Positions 34,790 through 43,175 of a DNA stretch of 64,000 nt are shown piece after piece. The notes beneath the pieces are model-generated. The model did not search any database, had not been told where the DNA came from, and saw only the letters and a list, made by a program, of their open reading frames with translations. Source of the DNA: Chitinophagales bacterium (GTDB lineage: Bacteria; Bacteroidota; Bacteroidia; Chitinophagales; Saprospiraceae); assembly GCA_017303475.1 (NCBI GenBank), contig JAFLBO010000014.1:1-64000 (forward strand), in the 5' to 3' direction. The position numbers were made by a program, and so were the translations under genes. Numbering within the stretch: the stretch's first letter is position 1; each line of letters starts with the position of its first letter.

Positions 34790-36241
34790 ATGTCAAAACA
34801 AGTGTACGAACGCAACCTCAAAACCTGGATTGAGGATGAAAAGGCGGCTCTTGAACTCATTGCCATCGTGGGAAAACTCTGGTTCGACAAGTCCATCGAA
34901 CTCGTGATTTTCCGCAACCAAATGGTAGACAGAAGCGCCTCCGAATTGCTCCAGCTTCACCACTATGCCCGGGAGGTAGTGCAACACCCCCTGACCGTGC
35001 ATGACACGCTGGCCCTGGCTAAAGCCATCGCCCGTACCCCCATGGCGCCTTCCCGCCTGGATATCGGTCGAATCGGAGTAGATTGGCTGGATGAAAAAGA
35101 TGCCTATCCCAATGAATTGGCCTTTATCAAAAAGAAGCTGAGCGACTACATCGGTAAAGACAAAATCAACCTCAAACCAAAAGACGTTATCCTCTACGGC
35201 TTCGGCCGTATCGGCCGTATCGCTGCCCGCGAACTCATCACTCAGGCCGGTAAAGGACAACAACTGCGCCTGCGTGCCATCGTAACACGCGATAAAAGCC
35301 CGGAAGACGTGATCAAACGCGCCGACCTGCTGCGCTCCGACTCTGTACACGGCCACTTCCCCGGCACCGTAATTCCCGATGTGGCAGAACAATGCATCTG
35401 GGTAAACGGACACAAAATTCTGATGATCTCCGCGCCGAAGCCGGAAGATATCAATTACACCAAATACGGTATCAACAACGCACTGCTGATCGATAACACC
35501 GGTGTTTGGCGCGATCGCGCCGGCCTGAGCCGTCACCTGAAATCCAAAGGCGTATCCAAAGTACTGCTCACCGCCCCGGGTAAAGGCGATATCCCGAACA
35601 TCGTGTACGGGGTGAACAACCAAAACTTCGATGTAAACAGCGAAACTATTTGGTCGGCAGCCAGCTGCACCACCAACGCCATCGTACCGGTGCTCGCTGT
35701 GATCAACCAAACCCTGGGCATTGAAAAAGGACACATTGAAACGGTACACTCCTATACCAACGACCAAAATTTGCTGGATAACTACCACAGCAAATACCGT
35801 CGTGGCCGTTCCGCGGCGCTCAACCTGGTGATCACCGAAACCGGCGCAGAAAGTGCCATTGCCAAGGTAATGCCCGAATTGTCCGGCAAATTCACCGGCA
35901 ACGCCATCCGCGTTCCCACGCCCAACGTATCGCTGGCAGTACTGAACCTGCAACTCAACACGCCCACCACCAAGGAGGCGGTCAACGAGATCATGCGCCA
36001 GGCCGCCCTAAATGGTAATCTGGTAGAACAGATCCAGTATTCTTTCTCTAATGAACTGGTATCCAGCGACCTCGTAGGTAGCCCAACCCCGTCTATTTTC
36101 GACTCACCAGCCACCATCGTCTCCAAAGACGGCAAAAGTGTGGTGCTCTACGTGTGGTACGACAACGAATACGGCTACACCCGTCAGGTGATTCGTCTGG
36201 CTAAACAACTGGCCGGCGTGATACGATTGAGCTATTATTGA
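34790..36241 (+). CDS. gap: Glyceraldehyde-3-phosphate dehydrogenase, long form
   Basis: A 483-residue GAPDH with an N-terminal extension of about 125 residues before the Rossmann motif YGFGRIGRIAARELI. The catalytic Cys is in SAASCTTNAIVPVL and the C-terminal WYDNEYGYTRQVIRLA is typical. The extension is known from the long GAPDH class found in Bacteroidota and some proteobacteria; its role is unclear. The enzyme interconverts glyceraldehyde-3-phosphate and 1,3-bisphosphoglycerate. The TGA is followed at once by palindromic repeat B. A second, broken 3' end occurs at 39402. Confidence 0.93.
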   Translation: MSKQVYERNLKTWIEDEKAALELIAIVGKLWFDKSIELVIFRNQMVDRSASELLQLHHYAREVVQHPLTVHDTLALAKAIARTPMAPSRLDIGRIGVDWLDEKDAYPNELAFIKKKLSDYIGKDKINLKPKDVILYGFGRIGRIAARELITQAGKGQQLRLRAIVTRDKSPEDVIKRADLLRSDSVHGHFPGTVIPDVAEQCIWVNGHKILMISAPKPEDINYTKYGINNALLIDNTGVWRDRAGLSRHLKSKGVSKVLLTAPGKGDIPNIVYGVNNQNFDVNSETIWSAASCTTNAIVPVLAVINQTLGIEKGHIETVHSYTNDQNLLDNYHSKYRRGRSAALNLVITETGAESAIAKVMPELSGKFTGNAIRVPTPNVSLAVLNLQLNTPTTKEAVNEIMRQAALNGNLVEQIQYSFSNELVSSDLVGSPTPSIFDSPATIVSKDGKSVVLYVWYDNEYGYTRQVIRLAKQLAGVIRLSYY

Positions 36242-36678
36242 AGTACGTGAGTGAAGAGTACATGAATACATGAGTGACGAGGGATGGCACTGTGCCCAGA
36301 CCTCGTTACTCATGTACTCGTAATATTTATTTCGGAGACTTTATGAATATGGTATCTGCGGCGGGAGATAATATTTTGTTATTTTTAGGTGACATGTAAT
36401 TAGAGAAAATTGGCACACTACTGGATATTTTGGTTTCTGACCTGTAAGGTTTCCCAAAACCTGCAGAATGTACACAAGTCATATGCTGCTGTTAAGGTTA
36501 CCCGGCAACACACCTAACATTTTGTAACCACTCGTTTCAACGCTAAGGATTACCTATAAAATGTGGGTATATGCTGTTATTCACTCCCAGGCGCAGCGCC
36601 CCGGGGCGTTAGCCCCTAAATGTTGGTAGCCCAGGAGACAGGGCGAGATCCCCCTGCCGCATCGCGGCAAAACATCTT
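36241..36678. repeat. Cluster of dispersed repeats
   Basis: No intact gene. 36241-36330 is palindromic repeat B copy 2 (GAGTACATGAATACATGAGT and a pairing right arm). 36416-36455 is a single arm related to the palindrome at 11968. 36466-36547 matches the left layer of the nested palindrome at 33424 at about 80 percent. 36585-36660 is a GC-rich patch with GGCGCAGCGCCCC. Confidence 0.75.
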
Positions 36679-36963
36679 TTGCCCGCCGTTGAAACAGCAG
36701 GCGCGGCGGGGAAAATCCTCAAAAAGTGTTATATTTTTTTTGAGGAGCGCTATCGCATATTTGTGCATTCGACCAAAAAATCGGACGTAGAAAGCAGTAG
36801 GGTTCCCAGTGTTTATTCTTACCTTGGAAGTGAGGTGCTTGAAATATTACCTACCGGGAGTTCTACAGTGATAGATATATCAAAACTTGCAAGCGGCAGC
36901 TATTTTATCACCATAAATCTTGGTAATGAAATCATTACTAAACGGTTTGCAAAAGCAAATTAA
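36679..36963 (+). pseudogene. 5'-truncated T9SS sorting-domain remnant
   Basis: The last 60 or so codons encode a recognisable T9SS C-terminal domain (GSEVLEILPTG, DISKLASGSYFITI, NEIITKRFAKAN). The preceding codons come from repeat DNA and give no signal peptide. It appears to be the tail of a secreted protein whose front was lost when repeats or the T9SS block moved in. The OM barrel gene follows 1 base after the stop. Confidence 0.7.
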
Positions 36964-36964
36964 C

Positions 36965-37567
36965 ATGAAAAACCTCCTTTTATGCTTAGCATTCCTGACC
37001 ACGGCATTTCTCTCCCAAGCTCAAAAGCCATTTAACAATGAATTGAGCCTGGGCTACTTTACCGGAGGAGAGTTTTTTGATACCAGTGCATTCAGTATCT
37101 CACCCTTTACTAAAGGGAAAAATATTTCGCTTAATTACACGCGACTTTTGGGTAAGAATCTAAGCGTTGGTTTGAATTATATCCAGTGTGGGTTTGACTA
37201 TCTCCCAAGGCTTAAAAAGCTTGAAAATAATACCATCATGTGGCGGGTACAGAAAACATTCAGCGCCGACCTGGGCTATCGAATTTCCAAATGGTCTATT
37301 TCTGCTACGGCAAAAGCTGGTATCCGTTACAACATGATTGGTTACAAAGTGGAGCATTATGCTTCTGTACCTCACAGTAATGGATGGCGGGAGGGCATTG
37401 GCGGCAGCAAGGAGTACGGCAAAATAGGTGCAAAATTGGGAGCTGCTCTCCAGCACCCCATCATCTGGCGTTTCTTTGGAGAACTTGATTGCGAGTATGC
37501 CCGGATGTTTTCTGGTGGCGATCGCAATCAATTACTTTTATCCTACAGGATTGGTTTTAGATTTTAA
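36965..37567 (+). CDS. Outer-membrane beta-barrel protein
   Basis: A 200-residue protein with a signal peptide (MKNLLLCLAFLTTAFLSQAQ) and alternating beta strands, ending in the aromatic YRIGFRF typical of outer-membrane barrels. The strand count suggests 8 strands. No specific family is recognised. It sits between a T9SS remnant and a frameshifted T9SS gene in what looks like a disturbed region. Confidence 0.72.
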   Translation: MKNLLLCLAFLTTAFLSQAQKPFNNELSLGYFTGGEFFDTSAFSISPFTKGKNISLNYTRLLGKNLSVGLNYIQCGFDYLPRLKKLENNTIMWRVQKTFSADLGYRISKWSISATAKAGIRYNMIGYKVEHYASVPHSNGWREGIGGSKEYGKIGAKLGAALQHPIIWRFFGELDCEYARMFSGGDRNQLLLSYRIGFRF

Positions 37568-37575
37568 GATATACC

Positions 37576-39329
37576 ATGAAAAACATACTAACCATATCCT
37601 TATTACTCATCCACTTGGCTGCCCAGGCACAAAAACACGACAATGTTTGGCTCCCGGGTAAAGGGAAAATTGCAGAGTACCCTTTTGGTGGCGTTTACTA
37701 TCCTTGGGGTGGCATTTTAATGGATTTTGAAACATATCCTCCGAAAGCACAACGACAAAATTTTGCTTTAAGGATGTATGCCCAAGCTATTATATCAGAC
37801 AAAAATGGGAGTTTGGTAGCCTATACTAACGGTTGCCATATTGCCAATAGACTCCATGAAATTATGGATAATGGTGATACTATAAACCCGGGTCAGTATC
37901 AGGGAGCATCCTTTTGTGATAGTTACTACCCTACTTACCAGGGTACTATTTTCCTTCCTGACCCGGCCAATGAAAATCGTTATTACCTGTTCCATATGGC
38001 ATTGGATTACAGCGATGCCAACCCTTATTTTGCAGGACAACGTTATTATTACAGCCTGATAGATGCCGCTGAAAACGGTGGGCTGGGCAAGGTGATGGAT
38101 AAAAATCACCTCATATTAGAAGACAGCGCCGATGGGGTATATGTTACAGCAGTGAAACATGCCAACGGGCGGGATTGGTGGGTGGTGTCGCCCCATCTTG
38201 TTTCAAACAAATATTTCATTTTTTTAGTGACCCCGGAAGGGGTAATGCACCTAAGGAGCAGGTTGTCGGTGATTCGCTGCCCTGGCCTTGTTGCGGCATG
38301 ACTTTGTTCTCGCCAAATGGTGAAAAGTATTTTCGCACTACCACACCCTCCGGACTTCAAATACTTGATTTTGATCGTTGTACCGGCATTTTTTCCAATC
38401 CGGTTTTTATACCCACAGACTCGATTGGTTATTCAGGACCGGCAGGATTGGCCGCTTCTCATGATAACCACTTTTTGTATGTCAGTACTAATAAATTTCT
38501 TTTTCAATATGATCTGTTAGCCACAGATATTCCATCCTCCAAAACATTTCTGGCTCAAATTGACTCTACCTATTATAACCCGCAAAAAGGGACCTTCCAC
38601 CACGCGCGTCTTGCCCCTGACGGGAAAATTTACATGGTCAGCCTTAATTACGTGCCTGAAATGGCCGTTGTTAATTTTCCGGAACGGCCTGGCCTGGCCA
38701 GCAGGGTGGACCAGCACGGCTATCAACTTCCTGCGCTATACGGCAATGATTTTATCTTCAACTTCCCACATTACCGGCTCGGTCCGATAGACGGCTCGGA
38801 ATGCGATACGCTGGGGCTGGATAATTATCCATTGGCCAACTTCAGGTGGGATTTTGAGGATACCCTTTCTCCGTTTCAGGTAACTTTTACTGAAGTGAGC
38901 AGTTATGAGCCAACTGCATGGCATTGGGATTTTGGAGATTTCCAGACAAGCAATGAACGTTATCCGGTGCATACATACAGCCAGCCAGGAGTGTACCAGG
39001 TATGTTTAAGGGTTAGTAATGCCTACGGCTCCGACACCCTTTGCCGAACCTTATACCTTGGCGTTTCATCCACGGAAAACCCACCGTTGCAGACGGCCAT
39101 AGAGGTATTTCCCAATCCCATTCAGGATATTTTGTGGATTTCTATGGAAGTCAATTTGAATCATCCGAAATTCCGGCTTTATGATCAATATGGCCGTCTG
39201 TTGCGTGAAGAGACACTACGGCCGGGCATAAATGAACTCTCAACGGTTACGCTCCCAACAGGTATGTATTTTTGGGAGTTGCTATCAGGCGGGGTGCGTA
39301 TTGAGGCAGGTAAGCTGGTAAAGGGTTGA
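37576..39329 (+). pseudogene. PKD-domain T9SS protein with -1 frameshift
   Basis: Two overlapping frames together form one protein of about 580 residues. The first (37576-38301) has a signal peptide and a domain with NGRDWWVVSPH. The second, open to 39329, continues with FSPNGEKYF, SAPAGLA-like propeller segments, a PKD domain (WHWDFGDFQTSNERYPVHTYSQPGVYQVCL) and a T9SS tail (VFPNPIQDILWI). The shift to -1 falls near 38217-38250. A T7 run giving T TTT TTA is followed by an ACCCC-GGAA-GGGGT hairpin. A lost base near 38247 is equally possible; homologues typically read TPEG then GxQxIGD across this point. Confidence 0.8.
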
Positions 39330-39401
39330 TATACTGCGGAGTGCGTGCATTGGTAAAACAACCTGATGGAATTGCATTTGGGTGAAAACAACAGGCGAGG
39401 C

Positions 39402-39482
39402 GACAACGAATACGCCTACACCCGGCAGGTAATCCGCCTGGCTAAACAATTGGCAGGGGTACTGCGTTTGAGCTACTATTGA
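39402..39482 (+). pseudogene. 3' fragment of a second GAPDH gene
   Basis: Twenty-six codons reading DNEYAYTRQVIRLAKQLAGV then LRLSYY-stop match the end of the intact gap at 36161-36241 with two residue changes, but many third-position differences. It lacks everything upstream. The stop is followed by palindromic repeat B copy 3, just as in the intact gene. It is a leftover of a diverged paralogue and not a fresh duplication. Confidence 0.85.
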
Positions 39483-39605
39483 AGTACATGAGTGACGAGT
39501 ACATGAATACATGAGTGAAGAGGGAGGGCGCTGCGTCTGGCATGCGTACTGATCCCAGGCGCAGCGCCCTCCCTCTTCATTCATGTAATCATGTACTCGT
39601 CAATC
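39480..39605. repeat. Palindromic repeat B, copy 3
   Basis: It begins at the GAPDH-fragment TGA with AAGTACATGAGTGACGAG and pairs with a right arm near 39572-39604 (CTCTTCATTCATGTAATCAT). An inner stem of GGGCGCTGCG / CGCAGCGCCC is added. The far end abuts the stop codon of the convergent gene at 39607. Confidence 0.85.
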
Positions 39606-39606
39606 G

Positions 39607-41265
39607 TCATTCCACTACGAGCTTACTGCTCTGCCTGAACTGCTCCCCTTCCAATACCACAATATACAAGCCCGGGTGTAAAGAACTGGTGGGTATTTGA
39701 AACTGCTCTGGTGTGAGCGCGCTGAGTTTGCGCTGTCCCAATTCCAGCACACACCGGCCGCTGAGGTCGGTTACATAGGCGCGCGCAAGGGCTTCCTTTT
39801 GCAGCGATACAGACAGAAATGCCACATCGCCAGCCGGATTTGGGTAAAGGCTCGTGGATTCCAGTATATTAAGCGCATCATTAACCGAAACCGTCGGATT
39901 GCCAAAGGTGTACTGAACCGGAATGAAATACTCCGCCAGAACTGTTGATTGATCGTCTGTGGTTATCTGGAAACGCAACTGGTCCACTACAACACCTCCG
40001 GAAGTAATGGTAAAATAGTCATCGGCAAGCCCGCTGCCCACCGCATAGGCTGGTGATGGGGAAGCTGCATAAGCTGGTGTTGGAGAGCCCTGCGTGAACG
40101 GGCGCACAAATATCCGAACAGGCTGCCCCTCATCATTGTATATCCCGTAGTTGATGTTCACCCGGTTGTCGTGCTCCAGCCTGGCCGGCGACGCCGGACA
40201 AAGCTGTACGTTTTCAATGAGCATATTTCCGAAGCAATACTCCACTGGCGACCAGATCTGGAGCAGGGTTTCACTTTGATCGGCATTGGTAACATTAAAG
40301 CGGATATGATCCACACGCTGGTTACCTGTGGTGATGGTGAATGTGCCGTTTCCACTGCCGGATCCGGTGTACAGACCCGAGCCGGATGCACCGTAGTTGG
40401 GTGTCAGTGACCCATTCGTCCACGGACGGGGGAAAATCCGCACCCCGCCGCTCTCGGTGGTGCTATATTGGAAAGATACGATTCGGTCTTCGTTGTTAAA
40501 AGGGAAATTGCCTGATTGAGGAGCGATATCCGTGATTTTTACTGTGCTGTAATACACATTCACCGGGATGAAAAACTCATCAATGTCTACCGTTTGGTCA
40601 GCGCTTACAATTTTTATCCGTACGGCATCTACATGTACGTTTTTACCGGTATTGATCCGGAAACTACCGCCGCCGTTGGTGCCGCTGCCGGTGTATATGC
40701 CCGAACCGCTGGCGCTGTAACCGGGCGTAATGTTTCCGTTGGTAAACGGGCGTACAAAAATGCGTACACCGCCGGGATAGTTTACGTTGTAATGGAAAGA
40801 ACAAAAGTAATCTTCCCCCAAAAGCATGGACGATAGTTCGGGATTGTCGGAAAATTTTAAATTATTTACTCCAACACTGCCAAAACGGAAGTTAACCGGT
40901 ATCCACATGCGGCGCAGCAGTTGAGACTGGTCGGCGTTATACACTTCAATGCGGATTTCATCCACCACTGCGGCGCCGGAGTTGATGGTAAAAGTGCCAT
41001 TGGCAGTGCCAGAACCGGTATAAACGGGCGAGCCGCTGGCGCCGTAGCCGGGTGTTAGGCTGCCGTTGGTAAAGGGGCGGGCAAAAATGCGTATCCCGCC
41101 GGGCTCATCGGTAACATATCCCATAGATACACTTACCTGCTGCCCAAGGGCAAAAGCAGCAGCCTTGGCATCCGGGCCAACGCTGATATCGCAGATATCC
41201 GTGAGGGCAAAAGCAGGAGAGAAACAGGAAAACAGGGAAAGTGCGAAAAGGAGTACTCTTTTCAT
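39607..41265 (-). CDS. T9SS-exported protein with four or five repeated modules
   Basis: A 552-residue secreted protein with signal peptide (VLLFALSLFSCFSPAFA). About four copies of a module of roughly 100 residues follow. Each holds GGVRIFVRPFTNG, TPGYxASGS, YTGSGS, FTINSG, VDxIRxxVxNADQ and IPVxF. It ends in a T9SS domain (LYPNPAGDVAFL ... LHPGLYIVVLEG ... SSKLVVE). I do not recognise the module by name; the repeat length and beta pattern suggest tandem Ig- or jelly-roll-like domains. It may be a surface adhesin or structural protein. Confidence 0.82.
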   Translation of the reverse strand: MKRVLLFALSLFSCFSPAFALTDICDISVGPDAKAAAFALGQQVSVSMGYVTDEPGGIRIFARPFTNGSLTPGYGASGSPVYTGSGTANGTFTINSGAAVVDEIRIEVYNADQSQLLRRMWIPVNFRFGSVGVNNLKFSDNPELSSMLLGEDYFCSFHYNVNYPGGVRIFVRPFTNGNITPGYSASGSGIYTGSGTNGGGSFRINTGKNVHVDAVRIKIVSADQTVDIDEFFIPVNVYYSTVKITDIAPQSGNFPFNNEDRIVSFQYSTTESGGVRIFPRPWTNGSLTPNYGASGSGLYTGSGSGNGTFTITTGNQRVDHIRFNVTNADQSETLLQIWSPVEYCFGNMLIENVQLCPASPARLEHDNRVNINYGIYNDEGQPVRIFVRPFTQGSPTPAYAASPSPAYAVGSGLADDYFTITSGGVVVDQLRFQITTDDQSTVLAEYFIPVQYTFGNPTVSVNDALNILESTSLYPNPAGDVAFLSVSLQKEALARAYVTDLSGRCVLELGQRKLSALTPEQFQIPTSSLHPGLYIVVLEGEQFRQSSKLVVE

Positions 41266-41534
41266 TGTGTAATCAGGTTTTGGTTAATAATGTTGCTGTT
41301 CAGTGCATTATGCGGCAAGGCAGCAGCATGGAGCGGGATTATTGCAGGTTAATGCTGCGAGCTGGATGGGCGTGAACACTTAGCCTCAAAAAAATCCCCA
41401 ACATGCTCTAAATCCAAAAAGATGTTTTATCTCGTAAATAAAGCCAGTGACTCCCGGCAAGTACCCGGAAGTCATACATTTGGCGTTTCTCTTTCAAGCA
41501 TTGGATATCATTCCATTTTTAACCAACCATTTTC

Positions 41535-42503
41535 ATGAGTTACCTGGATACTACCGTCGATTTTTACCGCGATGCGGCCATTTCTCCCAATGTAGGCCTG
41601 TGCTGTACCACCTCACCCGTTTGGGCTTTGCCAGGGCTGGATATGCCCAAAAAAATGCTTGAAATGAATTACGGCTGCGGTACAACCATTAACCCACGCG
41701 ATTTGTCCAACAGTCCTACCGTGCTTTATGTGGGCGTGGGCGGAGGAATGGAACTCTTGCAGTTTGCCTATTTCAGCCGACGAGCAGGCGCCATCATTGG
41801 TGTCGACCGGGTGCCGGAAATGCTGGCGGCCTGTCAGGAAAACCTTCATACTGCGGCAGAAAAAAACGACTGGTTTCGTCCCGAATTCATTTCGCTTCGC
41901 GCTGGAGATGCCCTTGAGTTGCCGGTGGAAGACAACTCTGTAGACGTGGCAGCGCAAAACTGCCTGTTCAATATATTTAAACAGGACGATCTTCGGAAGG
42001 CTCTGGCTGAAATGTACCGGGTGCTTAAACCCAATGGCCGCCTGGTGATGAGTGATCCAATCTGCGATGATCCAATTCCGGATCATCTCCGCAACGATGA
42101 AGTATTGCGTGCAGAATGCCTTAGCGGCTCTATTCCCTTAAAGGCTTACCTGAAATTGATCACAGAAGTAGGATTTGGCACCGTTGAGGTGCGTGCCAAA
42201 CGCCCGTATCGTTTGCTTTCGCCCAATCATTACAACACCGATCAGCTTATTTTTATTGAAAGTGTGGAAGTGTGCGCCATCAAAGATCCTATGCCGGCAG
42301 ACGGCCCATGTATTTTTACAGGTAAATCTGCCATCTATTACGGCAAAGAAGCCTATTTCGACGATCAGAAAGGGCACCTGCTGAATGCCAATATGCCCCT
42401 GGCTGTGTGCGATAAAACGGCAGCTGCTCTGGCTGCATTAGGGCGCGACGATATCTTTATTTCAGAATCCACCTATTTTTATGATGGTGGTGGGTGTTGT
42501 TAG
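41535..42503 (+). CDS. arsM: Arsenosugar-type arsenite methyltransferase
   Basis: A 322-residue SAM-dependent methyltransferase of the ArsM group linked to arsenosugar synthesis. The N-terminus YLDTTVDFYRDAAISPNVGL and the conserved Cys (GLCC, NYGCGTT, AQNCLFN, RAECLSG) fit the family; the SAM loop is VGVGGGMELLQFA. A C-terminal extension of about 80 residues ends DGGGCC. It should methylate As(III) stepwise. The radical-SAM partner gene usual for arsenosugar synthesis is not adjacent. A TACATTTG box lies at 41475-41482 but no clear -33 is seen. A second, different ArsM is at 55435. Confidence 0.87.
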   Translation: MSYLDTTVDFYRDAAISPNVGLCCTTSPVWALPGLDMPKKMLEMNYGCGTTINPRDLSNSPTVLYVGVGGGMELLQFAYFSRRAGAIIGVDRVPEMLAACQENLHTAAEKNDWFRPEFISLRAGDALELPVEDNSVDVAAQNCLFNIFKQDDLRKALAEMYRVLKPNGRLVMSDPICDDPIPDHLRNDEVLRAECLSGSIPLKAYLKLITEVGFGTVEVRAKRPYRLLSPNHYNTDQLIFIESVEVCAIKDPMPADGPCIFTGKSAIYYGKEAYFDDQKGHLLNANMPLAVCDKTAAALAALGRDDIFISESTYFYDGGGCC

Positions 42504-42515
42504 CAACATTCCATT

Positions 42516-42574
42516 GAGTCACTCCGGTTTTTCTAGATTCCTTGTTTTCTTCAAAAATTGGGGTGACTCTTTTC
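42516..42574 (+). terminator. Probable terminator of arsM
   Basis: GAGTCAC (42516-42522) pairs with GTGACTC (42563-42569), with further TTTTT / AAAAA pairing inside, followed by TTTTC. The loop is long, so strength is uncertain. Confidence 0.5.
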
Positions 42575-42590
42575 AGCATTAAGAATGTTA

Positions 42591-42691
42591 TCGGGATACC
42601 AGGATTCGAATCCCGATAGGAATTCGGGACAGGCACTGGGACCCTCCCGACTCAAAAGTCGGGATGCGTTACCGGACCGCGCTACATCCCG
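42591..42691 (-). pseudogene. Degenerate tRNA-Pro-like gene
   Basis: On the minus strand the sequence has a Pro-type acceptor stem (CGGGATG / TATCCCG, then A), a D arm with one mismatch, and TTCGAATCCTGG of the T arm. The anticodon arm is replaced by a perfect palindrome, TCCCGACT-TTTG-AGTCGGGA, giving no 7-base loop. About 24 extra bases with a TCCCGA / TCGGGA hairpin break the 5' side of the T stem. It cannot fold as a normal tRNA. Its first 10 bases overlap the GIY-YIG stop codon. Confidence 0.7.
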
Positions 42692-42933
42692 TCCTGAATA
42701 AGTTGGATAATTTTTCTTTTAGATTTCCAGGCCTTAACCTGGCGTTCCCTCCTGTATGCATCCTCTTTAGTAGGAAAAACTTCCGAATAGACAATGACCC
42801 AATCCTTGGATGTTGAAGTAAACCCTTTATGATTTGAAAGGTGTTTTTGTAGTCGCTCTTCGGGTAATTGCTCCGTATGCCCGACATAGTACTTGTCAAG
42901 TGAAATAGAATGCAGTATATAAAAATAGGCCAT
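42682..42933 (-). CDS. Small GIY-YIG endonuclease
   Basis: An 83-residue single-domain nuclease. It shows YFYILHS (GIY equivalent), YYVGHT (YIG equivalent), the catalytic Arg region (LQKHLSNH) and Glu in REROVKAW-like context (YRRERQVKAWKSK). Such small GIY-YIG genes are common in Bacteroidota near tRNA genes and mobile DNA. The ATG at 42933 is used; the frame is open upstream only because it reads through the tRNA remnant. The TAG stop lies within the 5' end of the degenerate tRNA. DNA target is unknown. Confidence 0.85.
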   Translation of the reverse strand: MAYFYILHSISLDKYYVGHTEQLPEERLQKHLSNHKGFTSTSKDWVIVYSEVFPTKEDAYRRERQVKAWKSKRKIIQLIQDGM

Positions 42934-42943
42934 AAAATGAAAA

Positions 42944-42963
42944 AGGCCACCAAATGGTGACCT
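42944..42963 (-). terminator. Terminator of the tRNA-Pro transcript
   Basis: On the minus strand AGGTCACC-ATTT-GGTGGCCT forms an 8-bp stem (one G-T pair) followed by TTTT, 6 bases after the tRNA-Pro 3' end. Confidence 0.75.
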
Positions 42964-42968
42964 CTTTG

Positions 42969-43015
42969 TCGGGATACCAGGATTCGAACCTGGGACCCCC
43001 TGCTCCCAAAGCAGT
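42969..43015 (-). pseudogene. tRNA-Pro(TGG) 3' half, integration site
   Basis: On the minus strand the anticodon arm (CTGC-TTTGGGA-GCAG, anticodon TGG), variable loop, complete T arm (CCAGG-TTCGAAT-CCTGG) and acceptor 3' strand with A are intact. The 5' half (acceptor and D arm) is missing and the neighbouring DNA is AT-rich island sequence. This is the usual mark of a tyrosine-integrase att site: the integrase gene begins 161 bases away. The intact tRNA should lie at the other end of the island, but none is seen in this window. Confidence 0.85.
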
Positions 43016-43095
43016 GTGTCATATCATTTTAATGCTTGTTGATACTTTTTAAATCGTTGTAATTCAAGCAAATGTAAATAAATACTTCATCGTTG

Positions 43096-43128
43096 TTTGT
43101 ATATATTCATGCTTTCTTCGTATCTTTG
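43096..43128 (+). promoter_or_regulatory. Integrase promoter
   Basis: TTTG (43096-43099) and TATCTTTG (43121-43128) are 21 bases apart. Two direct TGTAAACC copies follow within 20 bases and could bind a regulator or the integrase arm-binding domain. Confidence 0.6.
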
Positions 43129-43175
43129 TGTAAACCATCATGTAAACCGGATGGAAAATGTAAAAGAAACAAAGC

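Noticed and set aside
42591..42691. Functional tRNA with an 8-base anticodon loop
   Set aside because: The T stem is also broken by about 24 extra bases and the D stem has a mismatch, so a suppressor-type tRNA is unlikely.
42934..43022. Longer GIY-YIG frame starting in the tRNA region
   Set aside because: The extra residues are a translation of tRNA-Pro and its terminator in another frame; the domain starts cleanly at ATG 42933.
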